Shown one piece after another: positions 1 through 11,300 of a stretch of DNA of 64,000 nt. The notes below the pieces were generated by a model. It was given only the letters and a program-made list of their open reading frames with translations, was not told the DNA's origin and did not search any database. Origin of the DNA: Theristus sp. LFF4_11. Taxonomy: Eukaryota; Nematoda; Chromadorea; Monhysterida; Xyalidae. Position 1 is the stretch's first letter, and every line of letters starts with the position of its first letter. Where the stretch lies: the NCBI GenBank assembly GCA_030248135.1, contig JASANC010004355.1, positions 1 to 64,000 on the forward strand, given 5' to 3'. The translations under genes and the position numbers were made by a program.

Positions 1-3000
1 ACAGAACAACGGGCCAATGCAATACCTACTTTGTTCAAGGTCATGATGCGTCTGAGGTATATTGTGACTCAGCTCGTGAACCACTATTCATTAACGGTAA
101 CTGGTATTGTGCAGAGGATAAACCTGCTGAGCCTGCCATCCCAGTATGCCCGTCAGGTTACAAACAAACATCTGCTGGCTCATCAAATTGTATAAAGAAC
201 AACATCACTAAACCTCAAGAGAAGCCGGTTAAAGGTAGCCAGTTACTTAAAGGTTTTTATGTATCTAGTACACCAGAGGCTAGTGCGCTTTTGTGTGGAG
301 GGGATAGTATTTGGAACGGAAGCCAATGTGAACAGCTAGTTAAATCAACGGTGTCACCATCTATCGGAGCGTGTGAGGGTGTCATTGAGTATGGATTCGA
401 TGGAAATGGTACCAAAACATTAATTTGCCAAGTATCTACGCAGCCTGCAATCTGTGACGCAGGTTACACCATGGGTGAACAAGGCGTATGCGAGCGTGTA
501 GAAATCCACGAAGTAAACAACATATGTCCAGATGACTTTACTTTTGATGGCGTACATTGTCAGAGACTAGAAACAGAAAACGTAGTGTTTTCATGTCCTG
601 ACGATATGACACTCCTATCAGAAGAGGAGGGTTGTAAGGGTGTTGTTACTCAGCCTTCTACCGTTCAGTGCCCTGAAGGTGAGTCATTGGTAAATGGCAC
701 ATGTATCAATACCGATACTGATGATTTTGTGGCAATGTGCGATGCACCACTTACATATGACGCAATCAATAATAATTGCCGCCTAGAAGAGATAGAGCCA
801 ATTGTATACGACTGTGGCCCTAACCAAGTCTTAAATGGTTATGTATGTGAAGAACTTCTTGTGGAGACAATTATAGAAGAATGTCCAGCGCAATTTGTAC
901 ACAATGGACAATGCGTTAAGACTGATAAAGTACCAATGATTGCTGAATGCCCATTAGGCTATTCTGATCAAGGGGCTAACTGTGTTTCTTCAGTAGACAA
1001 CGCTAATGCCATAGTATGTCCTAATGGAAGTACGAAAGTACCCGGTACTTCTATTTGCGAAAAAATAGAAACGACAGGGACTATTTTTTCATGCCCCGCA
1101 CCTTATGATCTTAAGAACGGAAATGAGTGTCACCGTGTAGTTGTTGAATCTTCGAAAGACCAATGCCCATCAGGCTATCGCTTAACTGAAAATGGTCAGT
1201 GTGAACGAGTGACTGTTACTCAAGGTTCAACATTTTGCGCCTCTGGATATACTTACAATGACCAAGAAAAACGTTGTGAAAGATTAGTTGAAACATCAGT
1301 TTCTAGTTGCCCTGAAAACTATAAGCTCGTTTCAGGACGATGCTATCCAACGTATTCCTCTAAAATTGAGTGCCCAAACAACTTTACACTGAATAATAAC
1401 GGTAAGTGCGTTAATAATGCCGTGTCTCCTCTGGACACTCTTTGCCCTAATGGGTGGAGAGCTGGCGGTAATGGACAATGCTATAAGCTGGAGACTACAA
1501 GTGGTTCTAAAGCGTGTCCAACTGGTTATTATTTTGAAAACGGTGTGTGTGTCGAAGATGTATTTACCGATATCAATGGTTGCCCAGAAGGCTTCTCATT
1601 CGTTGATGGACAATGTAAGGAAACGAGCCCAGTTCTTTATAGTTGCCCTAGCGGTTGGACCAAAGATGGTGATAAGTGTGAGCGAACGCTGATTCAACCT
1701 GTTGCATCATGTCCATCAGGGTATACGAAGCAAGGTGACTATTGCCACGCAGTTAAAGCAGCTGATGAAAGCTGTCCTAGTGGGTATGTGAATGGTAATG
1801 ACGGCACTTGCTATAGAGATGAAACTGCAAATATCTCATCATGTCCGTCAGGATACATAAAGCAAGGCAACTACTGTCGACGTCTAATAGATGCGGGTCA
1901 GTCGTGCCCTTCTGGTTATATCAATGATGGTAATGGGACGTGTTACAAAGAAGAAGATACTGTAATTGCAAGTTGTCCTTCTGGCTATGTAAAAACTGGA
2001 GATTACTGTCGTCGAGTTATCGATGCTAATCAAAACTGTCCTTCTGGTTATACAAACGGAAATGATGGTAAGTGTTACAGTGAGCAGGCCACTTCTGTAT
2101 CGAGTTGTCCTTCAGGGTATGTGAAGCAGGGCAATTTATGCCATAGAGTAATTAACGCTAATATGAATTGCCCTTCTGGTTATTCACGCTCTGGCACTAC
2201 CTGTAAGAAAGATGAGTCGATTTCAGCAACACCAAATTGCCCAAGTGGCTATACTCGCTCTGGTTCGACTTGTAGTAAGACAGAAACGATTTCGGCTACT
2301 CCAAATTGTCCAAGTGGTTATACGCGTTCTGGTTCCACTTGTAGTAAAACAGAAACAATATCTGCAACGCCTTACTGTCCAAATGGTTATATCCGTTCCG
2401 GTACCAGTTGTACAAAGGTTGTCTATCAATCACCTATAGGCACATGCCCTAGCGGTTACACTAGCTATAATTCAACCCAGTGTAAAAAAGTTAACACATA
2501 CGAAGCTACTAGTTCTTGCCGTAGCGGTGCATTTTATAATGATAGTACAGGTCAGTGTACAGAAATGGATTATGCTAGACCCACTGGCGCAACCTGTTCT
2601 AACGGCTCGACACCAACTTATCCATTTGGAGGAAATAATGCCAGTTGTGGGTGGGGAGGTCCGACAGCAACAATAACATCATGTCCTTCTGGGTTCAGCC
2701 CGAATGGAACCACTTGTAGAAAAATCACAACAAGACCTGCAAATTATTCATGTCCGGCTGGTGGAACAGTAAATGGCTCTGATTGTGAACAAATAAGTTA
2801 CGCAGATAAAACTTTTACATGTCCAAGCGGCTATAGTTTGTCGGAAACTACATGTAAAAAAATTGAAACAACATCTGTTTCATATTCATGCCCAGTAGGC
2901 TACAGTCTGTCTGGAACAAACTGTACACGTACAGTCACACAACCAGTGACATATTCATGCCCTTCTGGTTATACAAAAAGTGGTACGTCTTGTACGAGAA

Positions 3001-6000
3001 CATTGACACAACCCGTGTCTTATTCTTGTCCTACAGGTTACACATTGGACGGTTCATCATGTGACAGAACCTTGTCTCAGCCTGTAACATACTCATGTCC
3101 TTCAGGTTATAGTTCATACAACACATCTAAGTGTAAATCTAACTCACCTACATATAGTGTTGGCGTTTGTCCATCAGGGTACAGTCTTAATACGTCTAAT
3201 GGTTCGTGTGAGAGGACGCTTACTCAAAATGTAACTTTCTCATGCCCAAGCGGATACAGCTTGTATAACGGCGACCAATGTAGAAGTAACTCCAACAGCT
3301 TAAACGTGGGTAACTGTCCAGCAGGATATGGTTTAAATACTTCGAATGGTAAGTGTGAAAGAACACTTACTGAGAATGTCGTTTACTACTGTTCCAACCA
3401 GTACACTATCTACGATGTTGATATGTGTAAGGCAAAATCACCAACGTATAGTATTGGTAACTGTCCATCAGGCGGTTATACGTTGAATACCTCTACAGGT
3501 ATCTGCGAGAGAACGCTCACAAATGCTGTCACTTACTATTGTGGTACTAGCGGGTATTCACTTTTCCAAACTGTACAGTGTAAGAAAAATAATCCAACGT
3601 ACTCAGTAGGTTCTTGTCCGTCTGGTTATGTAAGAAATAACTCAACAGGATATTGTGATAGATATGAGAATAAAGATGCTACAGAGTATTGCTTGGCAGG
3701 CAATGAGTTAGAAAGCATCAATTGCCCAACTCAAACCTGTGAGCCCGGTTACTCGTTCGTTAATGGCCAATGCACGCAAGTAAACGAATTTCCGATTGCT
3801 TCATGCGACAGTGGATACGCGAAATTAGACAATGAGTGTTTCAAAACACAGAACATTCAATTGACGTGTCCATCAGGTTATCAATATACCAATGGACAGT
3901 GCATACTAAAAAGCACTGATGCAGGTGTTAAGACCTGTAAAGCTGGTTATGCACTTGTTAACGGTTCATGCTTCAAGTTGGTAAATAAAGATGCTCAATG
4001 CTCAAGTCCATACGCACTAGAGGATGGTTTCTGTAAAAGAGTTCAAACATCAAACCCGCTGGGATGTAAAGAGGGTTATGTAGGAAATGGCACTTCCTGT
4101 AGACAGGTTGTAAGTACCATTAATATCTGCCCTGAAGATTACGTTTATAATGAAGAGTATGGTGTTTGTATTCGTGTGGAAAACTGCGATAACACCTACG
4201 GCCAACCTCAATGCGCTTCTCAGGTGTATATGGAAGTTCCAACAAAAGGTTGCGCATCGTATGCTAGCTTCGTGGGAGATGTGTGCGCTATCAATTATCC
4301 AGACTTGAGCGGAGTGGCTTGTCCAGACGGTATGACTTTTAGCGGTGAATCCCGCACTTGCGAAAAAGTAACCTCGATAGCACCTACTGAAGCTTGTCCA
4401 TCAGGTTCAGTCAGTTACTCAGGAGCACAATGCCGTAGTACATCTAAAGATGATACAGCTGTGATTTGTGAAGGTTCATCAACATACAACTCAGCAAATG
4501 GGCAGTGTGAAGTGGAGTCTACCGCTGACGTTACACCGATATGCTCATCAGGATACGTTCAATTAAATAGCACACAATGCCGCGCAATCAATCCAACGCT
4601 AAATGCAGGCAATTGTCCATCAGGCATGACTCTGAAGGCCGATGGTATGTGTGATCAAGTGAAAACTAGCGCACCAGTGAATCTATGTCCTGATGGCGTT
4701 ACAGGCACTATGTCACAGTGTCGTTCAACATCTGGCAGTAATACTGGTTTATGTCCTACTGGATACATTTACGAAAATGGAAGATGTAAAGATACAAGAG
4801 AGTTAAATAACGTTTTGTCTTGTCCAGATACGCATTTCTATTCAAACGGAAAGTGCTATCCGATGACGCCGAAGTTTAACGCGTGCCCATCTGGCTACTC
4901 ACTCAATGGAGAACAATGTGAGAGGGTGGGAACAACAACGGTCACTACAAACTGTAAAAGTGGATTTGTAAAGTCGAACGGTATGTGTGTTAAGGAGACA
5001 AAACGCTCGTTCGTGAACTGTCAAACTGGCTTTGCACTCTCCAATGATGGCCCATTTAAGAGCTGTCATAAAATAGAAGAATCGTTACCTACTTGTCCTG
5101 AGAATATGGGCTTAGTGGACGGTATGTGTAAGCAGGTGGTCGTGACGGACATCCAGAACGTTTGTTTCGATGGTTATTCACAGCTGAATAGCACTACATG
5201 CTTTAAAGACCTATTTACTCCGCGATTCTTCGGGTGCCCTACAAGCCATCCAGATTCATACTTGCCTAATAGAACAATGTGTACTAACGGTAGCCAACAA
5301 GTTCAACGCCAGCCTACCTGTGCGGAAGGAACGGTGTTTGATGCAAATGAGGGTATGTGTAGAGAGCGTCTAACGCAGCCGATTCTGAAACAATGCCCGT
5401 TAGACTACACAATGAAAAATGACATGTGTGTTAAGGAAGTAGAGCAACATCCTTTAAGCGCGGTTAAGTGCCCAACTGGTTATGTTCAGCGTATAGGTCA
5501 AAGTGAAGTTTGCCAGAGCGTGCCTGATTATCCTGAAAAAGGGATATGCCCTACTGGTACCGAGCGCGAGGGGAGAGTGTGTATCAATACAGAAACATAC
5601 GATCCTCAGGAAAGTTGTCCGACTGGTTTTGCTAAGGTTGGTGATTCATGTATGAGAACTTTGGTGTCTCAGGTAGACAGGGAGTGCTCAACTGGTAATT
5701 CACACGACCTACATTATTGTAAAGATACAACGGCTGTTAATAATCTTGGTTTTAGTCACAAATATAATTGCCCAACAGGGTATAAAGCCAAGGGGCAGTC
5801 ATGCTACCGCATCGTTACAAGAAGTATTGACTCAGTTTGTCAAAGCGGCCAAGTCATTACACCTGAGGGTTGTCGAACTATCAATGAAGTAGCCCATGTG
5901 GATACCTGCCCATCTGGACAGCAGTTATTGGCAGATGGCGTATGTCGTTCGACTACAGCTCAAAATGGGGCTGCCGAGTGCGCAGATGGTTATGTCTCAA

Positions 6001-8225
6001 CTGGCAATGGAAAATGCTACAAGCTAGATTGGCAATCGCCATCTGTGAACTGCTCAATAGGAGAAAAGCAGGGTCTAAATTGCTTCGATTTCGAAGAAAT
6101 TGTTGCAGAGCCTGATTGTCCTTACGGTTATCAATTCAACGGCAGCCAATGTCAGAAAATTGAAATCGAAAATATCGTTAAGATTTGTAAGTCTGAATTT
6201 GGTGTTCTGAATGAATCGTTCTGTCGTGAAATTGCATCAACAAACATTCAAGCAGACTGTGGTGCCAATGCATACTTCTCAACTGACCATCAGCGCTGCA
6301 TTGAGAGGAAAGAGTTGCCGCGTAGTACTACTTGTCCATCGGGTATGACGTATAATCAAGATACCGGCTTCTGTCAAAGCGTTACAGTAGTTCCAAGCGA
6401 TCCGTTAAATGGGTTTGTATGCCCTGCCGGTTATTGGTATGAGTCTGAACGTGACATTTGCGTGTCCTATCAGGAGAGCGCATCTAAAACGTTGTTCACA
6501 TGCCCTTCTGGTTACACCATTCATCACAATGAATGTCGTAAAACGGGGAATGTTAATGCGACCTATACGTGCCCTGAAGATACCGTAATGGTCGATACTG
6601 TGAGTAAAATGTGCGCTTATACGGCATTGGATCTTAAGCTAGGAAGTTGCCCAGCAGGATTCATATACAATACCACATTGCGTATTTGCACCAGTGATGA
6701 GCGAATAAAAGCTCAAGCATCATGTCCAAGTGATTCATTGCTTACGTCGACTGGCCAGTGTCGCCGTGTTCTAGATAGTTTGCCTGTTACCAAGCAATGT
6801 ACAGCGCCTTTCAAGGATGTAGATGGCTACTTAAATTGTGTGAAAGAGTTGACTGCGGTAGCTACACCTTCCTGTCCTTCAGGCTTTGTATATCACACGG
6901 GTATCAGTCGCTGTGTTGATGAAAACATCGAGAGCAAAATCATTGTATGTGAGAATGGCTATGCGCTAAATGCTGACAATGCGCGTTGTGAAAAACTGAT
7001 TACTAAACCTGTAGACAAGCAATGCGATGACCGATTTGTGCTCGAAGATGGTCAATGTGTGTCTTTACTGCCGAATGAATCAGTGTCGATTTGTGGTGCA
7101 GGCTTCCTTTACGACCCTGAGTCGGATCAGTGTGTTCAGCATCAGGTCACGGAAATTGTGTACACATGCCCAACCGATTATTCATTCGACGACGCGCTGA
7201 AAGCATGCGTCAGAACGGATAATCAGAATGCGATAGAAGATTGTCCTACAGGCTTTGTCCTAACCGACGATAAAAAATCGTGTGTTAAGACAAAAGAGAT
7301 GGCGGCATCACCAGCATGTCCTGATAATTATGAACTTAACGGCACAGAATGTACCTTAGTCATTAAAAAAACACCTGCGACTGCGTGCCCTGATAACTTC
7401 ACGAAGCGTGGCGTCAATGAGTGCGTTTCAATTGAAGAGGCAAGCCCAATCACACTTTGCGGAGAAGGCTACGACTTCGTTGATGGACAATGTACCAAAA
7501 CCGACTATAAGCCTATTGAGCGTTGTGCAGCAGGCTACAGAGTCATCGATGGTGGTTGTTATCAAACTGAGTTGGCGACGTTCGATTGTCCAGCAGGTAC
7601 AAGTTTGACGCGTAATGATGATGATGAGTTGGTGTGTCGTTTCTATCAAACGCTTAGCAATACAATAAGCTGTCCACTAGGCGAGTACAGCTGGGTTAAG
7701 CAAGGTTGTGTTGATGTTGATACGGACGAACTACTAACAGAATCAGTACCTATGTGTCTTCCTGTAGAGTTCGGTCAGGGAGAGTTGGCCCGAGGAGAGT
7801 TCGATAAGGTAAGAAATCGTTGTGTTCATCAAAAAGAATATCCAGCAGGAGAGTATATGAATACGTGCTCTGGAGACTTAATTCAGCATGACGACGTATA
7901 CTGTCGAGCAGTAACAGCAGATAACGAAAAGGTTATCCCGCCGTTTGGTTATGAGTACGATGAATTAACTGGTTATGTGAAGAAAGAATTAGTTTCTTCA
8001 GCAGACATTCTTTGTCATGACGGTTTCAGCTTGCAAGGTGGTACATGTAAGAAAGAAATCGTAGTAGAGCCAACTGCAAATACGTGTCCAGAAGGGTTCA
8101 CTGCTACTGGGCCTGATACGTGCGAAATGAGCGACACAATGGAAGCATTGTTTGTCTGCCCTGAAGGATATTTAGATATTGGCAATAATCAGTGTCAAAG
8201 GACGATAATTCTTCCAGCACTTTAA
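1..8225 (+). CDS. Giant Cys-rich repeat protein, TraN-like (5' end outside window)
   Basis: The reading frame is open from base 3 to the stop at 8225, so at least 2740 residues are present and the true start lies upstream. An in-frame TTG at 291 is not a credible start because the same repeat pattern continues before it. The protein is built almost entirely of short units of about 23-30 residues with the pattern C-P-x-G-[YF], a short polar stretch, then a second Cys; there are on the order of a hundred. TraN proteins of F-type transfer systems are Cys-rich outer-membrane mating-pair stabilisers and often carry such units, and the downstream transfer genes fit. The size is far above usual TraN length. 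Surface exposure and disulfide bonding of paired Cys are inferred. A generic giant adhesin is the alternative. Confidence 0.6.
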   Translation, partial: RTTGQCNTYFVQGHDASEVYCDSAREPLFINGNWYCAEDKPAEPAIPVCPSGYKQTSAGSSNCIKNNITKPQEKPVKGSQLLKGFYVSSTPEASALLCGGDSIWNGSQCEQLVKSTVSPSIGACEGVIEYGFDGNGTKTLICQVSTQPAICDAGYTMGEQGVCERVEIHEVNNICPDDFTFDGVHCQRLETENVVFSCPDDMTLLSEEEGCKGVVTQPSTVQCPEGESLVNGTCINTDTDDFVAMCDAPLTYDAINNNCRLEEIEPIVYDCGPNQVLNGYVCEELLVETIIEECPAQFVHNGQCVKTDKVPMIAECPLGYSDQGANCVSSVDNANAIVCPNGSTKVPGTSICEKIETTGTIFSCPAPYDLKNGNECHRVVVESSKDQCPSGYRLTENGQCERVTVTQGSTFCASGYTYNDQEKRCERLVETSVSSCPENYKLVSGRCYPTYSSKIECPNNFTLNNNGKCVNNAVSPLDTLCPNGWRAGGNGQCYKLETTSGSKACPTGYYFENGVCVEDVFTDINGCPEGFSFVDGQCKETSPVLYSCPSGWTKDGDKCERTLIQPVASCPSGYTKQGDYCHAVKAADESCPSGYVNGNDGTCYRDETANISSCPSGYIKQGNYCRRLIDAGQSCPSGYINDGNGTCYKEEDTVIASCPSGYVKTGDYCRRVIDANQNCPSGYTNGNDGKCYSEQATSVSSCPSGYVKQGNLCHRVINANMNCPSGYSRSGTTCKKDESISATPNCPSGYTRSGSTCSKTETISATPNCPSGYTRSGSTCSKTETISATPYCPNGYIRSGTSCTKVVYQSPIGTCPSGYTSYNSTQCKKVNTYEATSSCRSGAFYNDSTGQCTEMDYARPTGATCSNGSTPTYPFGGNNASCGWGGPTATITSCPSGFSPNGTTCRKITTRPANYSCPAGGTVNGSDCEQISYADKTFTCPSGYSLSETTCKKIETTSVSYSCPVGYSLSGTNCTRTVTQPVTYSCPSGYTKSGTSCTRTLTQPVSYSCPTGYTLDGSSCDRTLSQPVTYSCPSGYSSYNTSKCKSNSPTYSVGVCPSGYSLNTSNGSCERTLTQNVTFSCPSGYSLYNGDQCRSNSNSLNVGNCPAGYGLNTSNGKCERTLTENVVYYCSNQYTIYDVDMCKAKSPTYSIGNCPSGGYTLNTSTGICERTLTNAVTYYCGTSGYSLFQTVQCKKNNPTYSVGSCPSGYVRNNSTGYCDRYENKDATEYCLAGNELESINCPTQTCEPGYSFVNGQCTQVNEFPIASCDSGYAKLDNECFKTQNIQLTCPSGYQYTNGQCILKSTDAGVKTCKAGYALVNGSCFKLVNKDAQCSSPYALEDGFCKRVQTSNPLGCKEGYVGNGTSCRQVVSTINICPEDYVYNEEYGVCIRVENCDNTYGQPQCASQVYMEVPTKGCASYASFVGDVCAINYPDLSGVACPDGMTFSGESRTCEKVTSIAPTEACPSGSVSYSGAQCRSTSKDDTAVICEGSSTYNSANGQCEVESTADVTPICSSGYVQLNSTQCRAINPTLNAGNCPSGMTLKADGMCDQVKTSAPVNLCPDGVTGTMSQCRSTSGSNTGLCPTGYIYENGRCKDTRELNNVLSCPDTHFYSNGKCYPMTPKFNACPSGYSLNGEQCERVGTTTVTTNCKSGFVKSNGMCVKETKRSFVNCQTGFALSNDGPFKSCHKIEESLPTCPENMGLVDGMCKQVVVTDIQNVCFDGYSQLNSTTCFKDLFTPRFFGCPTSHPDSYLPNRTMCTNGSQQVQRQPTCAEGTVFDANEGMCRERLTQPILKQCPLDYTMKNDMCVKEVEQHPLSAVKCPTGYVQRIGQSEVCQSVPDYPEKGICPTGTEREGRVCINTETYDPQESCPTGFAKVGDSCMRTLVSQVDRECSTGNSHDLHYCKDTTAVNNLGFSHKYNCPTGYKAKGQSCYRIVTRSIDSVCQSGQVITPEGCRTINEVAHVDTCPSGQQLLADGVCRSTTAQNGAAECADGYVSTGNGKCYKLDWQSPSVNCSIGEKQGLNCFDFEEIVAEPDCPYGYQFNGSQCQKIEIENIVKICKSEFGVLNESFCREIASTNIQADCGANAYFSTDHQRCIERKELPRSTTCPSGMTYNQDTGFCQSVTVVPSDPLNGFVCPAGYWYESERDICVSYQESASKTLFTCPSGYTIHHNECRKTGNVNATYTCPEDTVMVDTVSKMCAYTALDLKLGSCPAGFIYNTTLRICTSDERIKAQASCPSDSLLTSTGQCRRVLDSLPVTKQCTAPFKDVDGYLNCVKELTAVATPSCPSGFVYHTGISRCVDENIESKIIVCENGYALNADNARCEKLITKPVDKQCDDRFVLEDGQCVSLLPNESVSICGAGFLYDPESDQCVQHQVTEIVYTCPTDYSFDDALKACVRTDNQNAIEDCPTGFVLTDDKKSCVKTKEMAASPACPDNYELNGTECTLVIKKTPATACPDNFTKRGVNECVSIEEASPITLCGEGYDFVDGQCTKTDYKPIERCAAGYRVIDGGCYQTELATFDCPAGTSLTRNDDDELVCRFYQTLSNTISCPLGEYSWVKQGCVDVDTDELLTESVPMCLPVEFGQGELARGEFDKVRNRCVHQKEYPAGEYMNTCSGDLIQHDDVYCRAVTADNEKVIPPFGYEYDELTGYVKKELVSSADILCHDGFSLQGGTCKKEIVVEPTANTCPEGFTATGPDTCEMSDTMEALFVCPEGYLDIGNNQCQRTIILPAL
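1707..2168 (+). repeat. Higher-order 132-bp tandem repeat inside the Cys-rich gene
   Basis: Three full copies and half a fourth of a 132-bp (44-residue) unit begin at 1707, 1839, 1971 and 2103. Each unit holds two Cys modules, one with a K-Q-G-x-Y/L-C core and one with an N-G-N-D-G-x-C-Y core. The period keeps the reading frame, so copy-number change by recombination would alter protein length without breaking it. Confidence 0.85.
2220..2426 (+). repeat. 69-bp near-identical tandem repeat inside the Cys-rich gene
   Basis: Three consecutive 69-bp (23-residue) units start at 2220, 2289 and 2358. Each encodes I-S-A-T-P followed by N/Y-C-P-x-G-Y and a S/T-C pair. The first two copies are nearly identical at protein level and differ mainly at silent positions, which points to recent duplication. 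Confidence 0.85.
2880..3086 (+). repeat. Second 69-bp repeat block inside the Cys-rich gene
   Basis: Three 23-residue units begin at 2880, 2949 and 3018, each of the form Y-S-C-P-x-G-Y, then S-C/N-C, then T/D-R-T-x-T/S-Q-P-V. Copies are more diverged than those at 2220, so this is probably an older expansion of the same basic module. Confidence 0.75.
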
Positions 8226-8233
8226 GACTTAAG

Positions 8234-8264
8234 AAGTCAGGGTAGGGAAACCCTGACTTTTTTC
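8234..8264 (+). terminator. Rho-independent terminator after the Cys-rich gene
   Basis: AAGTCAGGG at 8234-8242 pairs perfectly with CCCTGACTT at 8251-8259 around an 8-base loop, followed by a T-run. It lies 9 bases after the stop codon and would end or attenuate transcription before the next large gene. Confidence 0.85.
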
Positions 8265-8362
8265 AAATTAATCTGTTAACACCCCAAAATCCTATTCTTA
8301 ATTAACCTCTACACCTATTCCATTAAATAAAATGGTAACAACTGGAAAAGACTGTATTGGTT

Positions 8363-11300
8363 ATGAATAAAAAAGCACTTATAACAATTTTAACCTCGCT
8401 CCCATTAATGGCGATGAACGTTAATGCTGAAATGAATGTTCGCGGAGAAATAGACGCATTATTGCCGACACTATCAAAAAGCTTTAATGACGCTCGCTTT
8501 GCCAATATTGATAATGCTGAGGTTAGCTTGTCAGTAAACCCTGAGTCAGGTTGTAGCATAGTCAGCAATAGAAATGTTGCTAGACGTAATAACCTAATGG
8601 GCGACCTGTCATGTGTGTTTGAATGGACTGATATACCCAGTGGTATCAGTGCAGGCTTGCTTCAAGCAAGGGGGATTGTTAGTGACATATCTGATAATCA
8701 ACTTTCCTACCAAATATCATTCTTTTCTGGCCAGTCAGAAGAGAAGGTTGTTATCAATAGTGAAGATATTAACCTTGATTTAGAAATTCCAGAAGCTCCA
8801 AAGTTAGTGCGTGTGGAGACTGAATTCAGCCACGACACGATTGAGGGATTAACGCCAGTTAACTATTCCCTTAGCTCAACACTAAAAGAAATTAGAATTA
8901 CGGTTGAACCGAGAAAATATACTCAAAAAGTAGAACTGGCAGGGTTAGGCCGCTGTGAAATTCCTGTTGATGAGATTTTGTGTACTATCAATAAGAGTGG
9001 GGCGCGTTTCGGTACACGCGATATGCCTCAAGGGTATAGTACTCACCCAATAAATATTAACTCATTAAACGGCTTTTTCCCTGAAATTAAAGAGCTATAC
9101 ACAATCGCATGGGACTATCGAAGCCCAATTATAGAAACCTTTGCTGCGCGTCTTCATACTCTTCAAGCTAATGACACATTTCCAGCGACAAAAGTACTTA
9201 TAGGTGAAACTGAAAAAGAAGTACCTAATGGGCAGGCTATGGTAGTAGTGCGTTCACCTTATGAAGATAGTGAACGTATAGGTAACATGCTGCGTTATTC
9301 GGCAGACATGGGTAATGAATCGGCATGGGTAAAAGGTGGTACAGAAAAGCCGGTTATTTGGGATTCGAGCCTACGGGCACCAACTGGGTTTGGGTACTCT
9401 GGGGTGTTCAGATATCAACAACGTGGCGATAATGGTATTGACTCTTCATCGCTTAGTCAGTGCATTCAAGTAACAGATTTGAAGGATAACGATGAATTTA
9501 CCTTCTCCATGGCAATACGAGCAAACATAGGCACATTTGATGACGATGTTATTGTCCGTATAGATACGGGATGCCAATCCGGCGAAGGGCAGACAGGTGA
9601 AGAGCATCGTTTCTCTTTAACCGATGACTGGCAAGAAATAGAACTTACTCAAGTATTAAACACGTCAATCAATGATCGTGTTTCAGTACATATCTACGGT
9701 GACAATGGCGTAGATGACGGGGAAATGTTTTTCTTAGCTAACGCTCAACTAGAGCGTGGCAATAAGCGAAGTGTTCATATTCCCACTATGGCGAACCCAA
9801 GGGTTTTTGAAGTTGGCGCTGGTGATTGGATAGTGCCTGAGAATGTCAGGGTGACATTTGAGCAAAGTGACGGCTATGAGAACCCCGATAACGGCTTAAC
9901 AATGGGCAATAGGAAAGTAGTCGAAGAGGGTAAATTCCAACGTAAGCCACAAGCATTTTCTATAGAGTCAGATTTGGCGCCTCAAATCATTGATAACTCC
10001 TTTGTGTATATCATGGACATTTCGGATGTCGAAAATGGCGTATTCCAGCCCATCGTGTATACAGAAGACAAATATGCAAACTTTGCTAGCAAAGAAATGG
10101 GCGAGGTAAAGTTAGACAGCAAATTGCCAACAATTAGATTTCACCAAGCATCGACAAAGATGGAGAACGGAGATGCTTTGTACTTCCCTGAAGATATTGT
10201 CGTTGTTGCAGAAGATGAATTCATTGGTGGTGCAGAAGTAACAGAAATCCGTTTCAATGGAAAAGTTGTTGAGATGGATGCCAGTCAAAGAAACTATGCC
10301 CTTATTACTGAGTATTTAGACCTAGAAAGGGGGGATGAATACAGTATTGAAGCAACAGTGATTGACCAAGAAGGAAACCAAGCGACTGAGAGCCTTAATC
10401 TTGTCTATATGCCCACTCGTTTTGAAGAAAGGATTACGACTGACACAGCTTATCAGTACGTTCAAAACTTCCAGTTTTCACTTCTGCAACGTGAGGGTCG
10501 CCGTTGCCGTTTCGTTTCATCAAAAGCAGATGCTATTGCGCAAGCCACATACGTAAGTCCTACGTGCTATCTAACAGTTGATTCTACAGAAATTACTGTA
10601 GATGAGAATTCTTCCGTACCGTCAGCTACGGGTGTGTTCCAGACAACTGGAACCAAGTATATCAACTATGTTTACACGTTCGTAAATGCCATTGGTGCTG
10701 AGAGAGTGGCAGCGGAAGGCACGATTGTCGTTGAGGTGGTTGAACCTGACGATATTCAGATTGACCTTATGCCAGAGCCTAATGTTAACAATGAAGTGTT
10801 TTCAGTTAACCTTACTGGTGGAAACGTGACTACAGCTCGTGTAACAAGCAGCAACGGACCAATCACATTCAAAATAGTCACGGACGGTGAAGATGATGAA
10901 GTCTATGAGTTTGGCCAGAGAGCTAAAGCACAAACGATAATCAATGGTCGCCGTATCAATGCGCCTGAAGGTGACTTATGGGAAGAGCGAGTATTTAAGA
11001 TAACGGCTTTCTATACGCTAAAACCAGAACTTGTAGAAACGTCTGAATTTAAGATTGTGTATGTTCCAAGTCGCTATGTACGTGGTCGTTTAGAAAGTGA
11101 TTTTAGAGATGCCCTCAATACGGATACAAAAACGGATACCGTGAAAGTTGGTATGTATGACCGCGCTATTGGCGATTACGTCTACGATGAGAGCACCATG
11201 GGTAAATGGCGAGGCTTTCTGGCCCTTAGGGAAGGTGATGGAACGATCATACCTCTAACGCCAGAGAAAGATATGACCGATGGTCAAGCTGACTTTGATG

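Noticed and set aside
291..293. TTG as the start of the giant Cys-rich gene
   Set aside because: The same frame and repeat pattern run open back to base 3, so the real start is outside the window.
2220..2426. CRISPR-like tandem repeat
   Set aside because: The units are contiguous, in frame and coding; there are no unique spacers and no cas genes.
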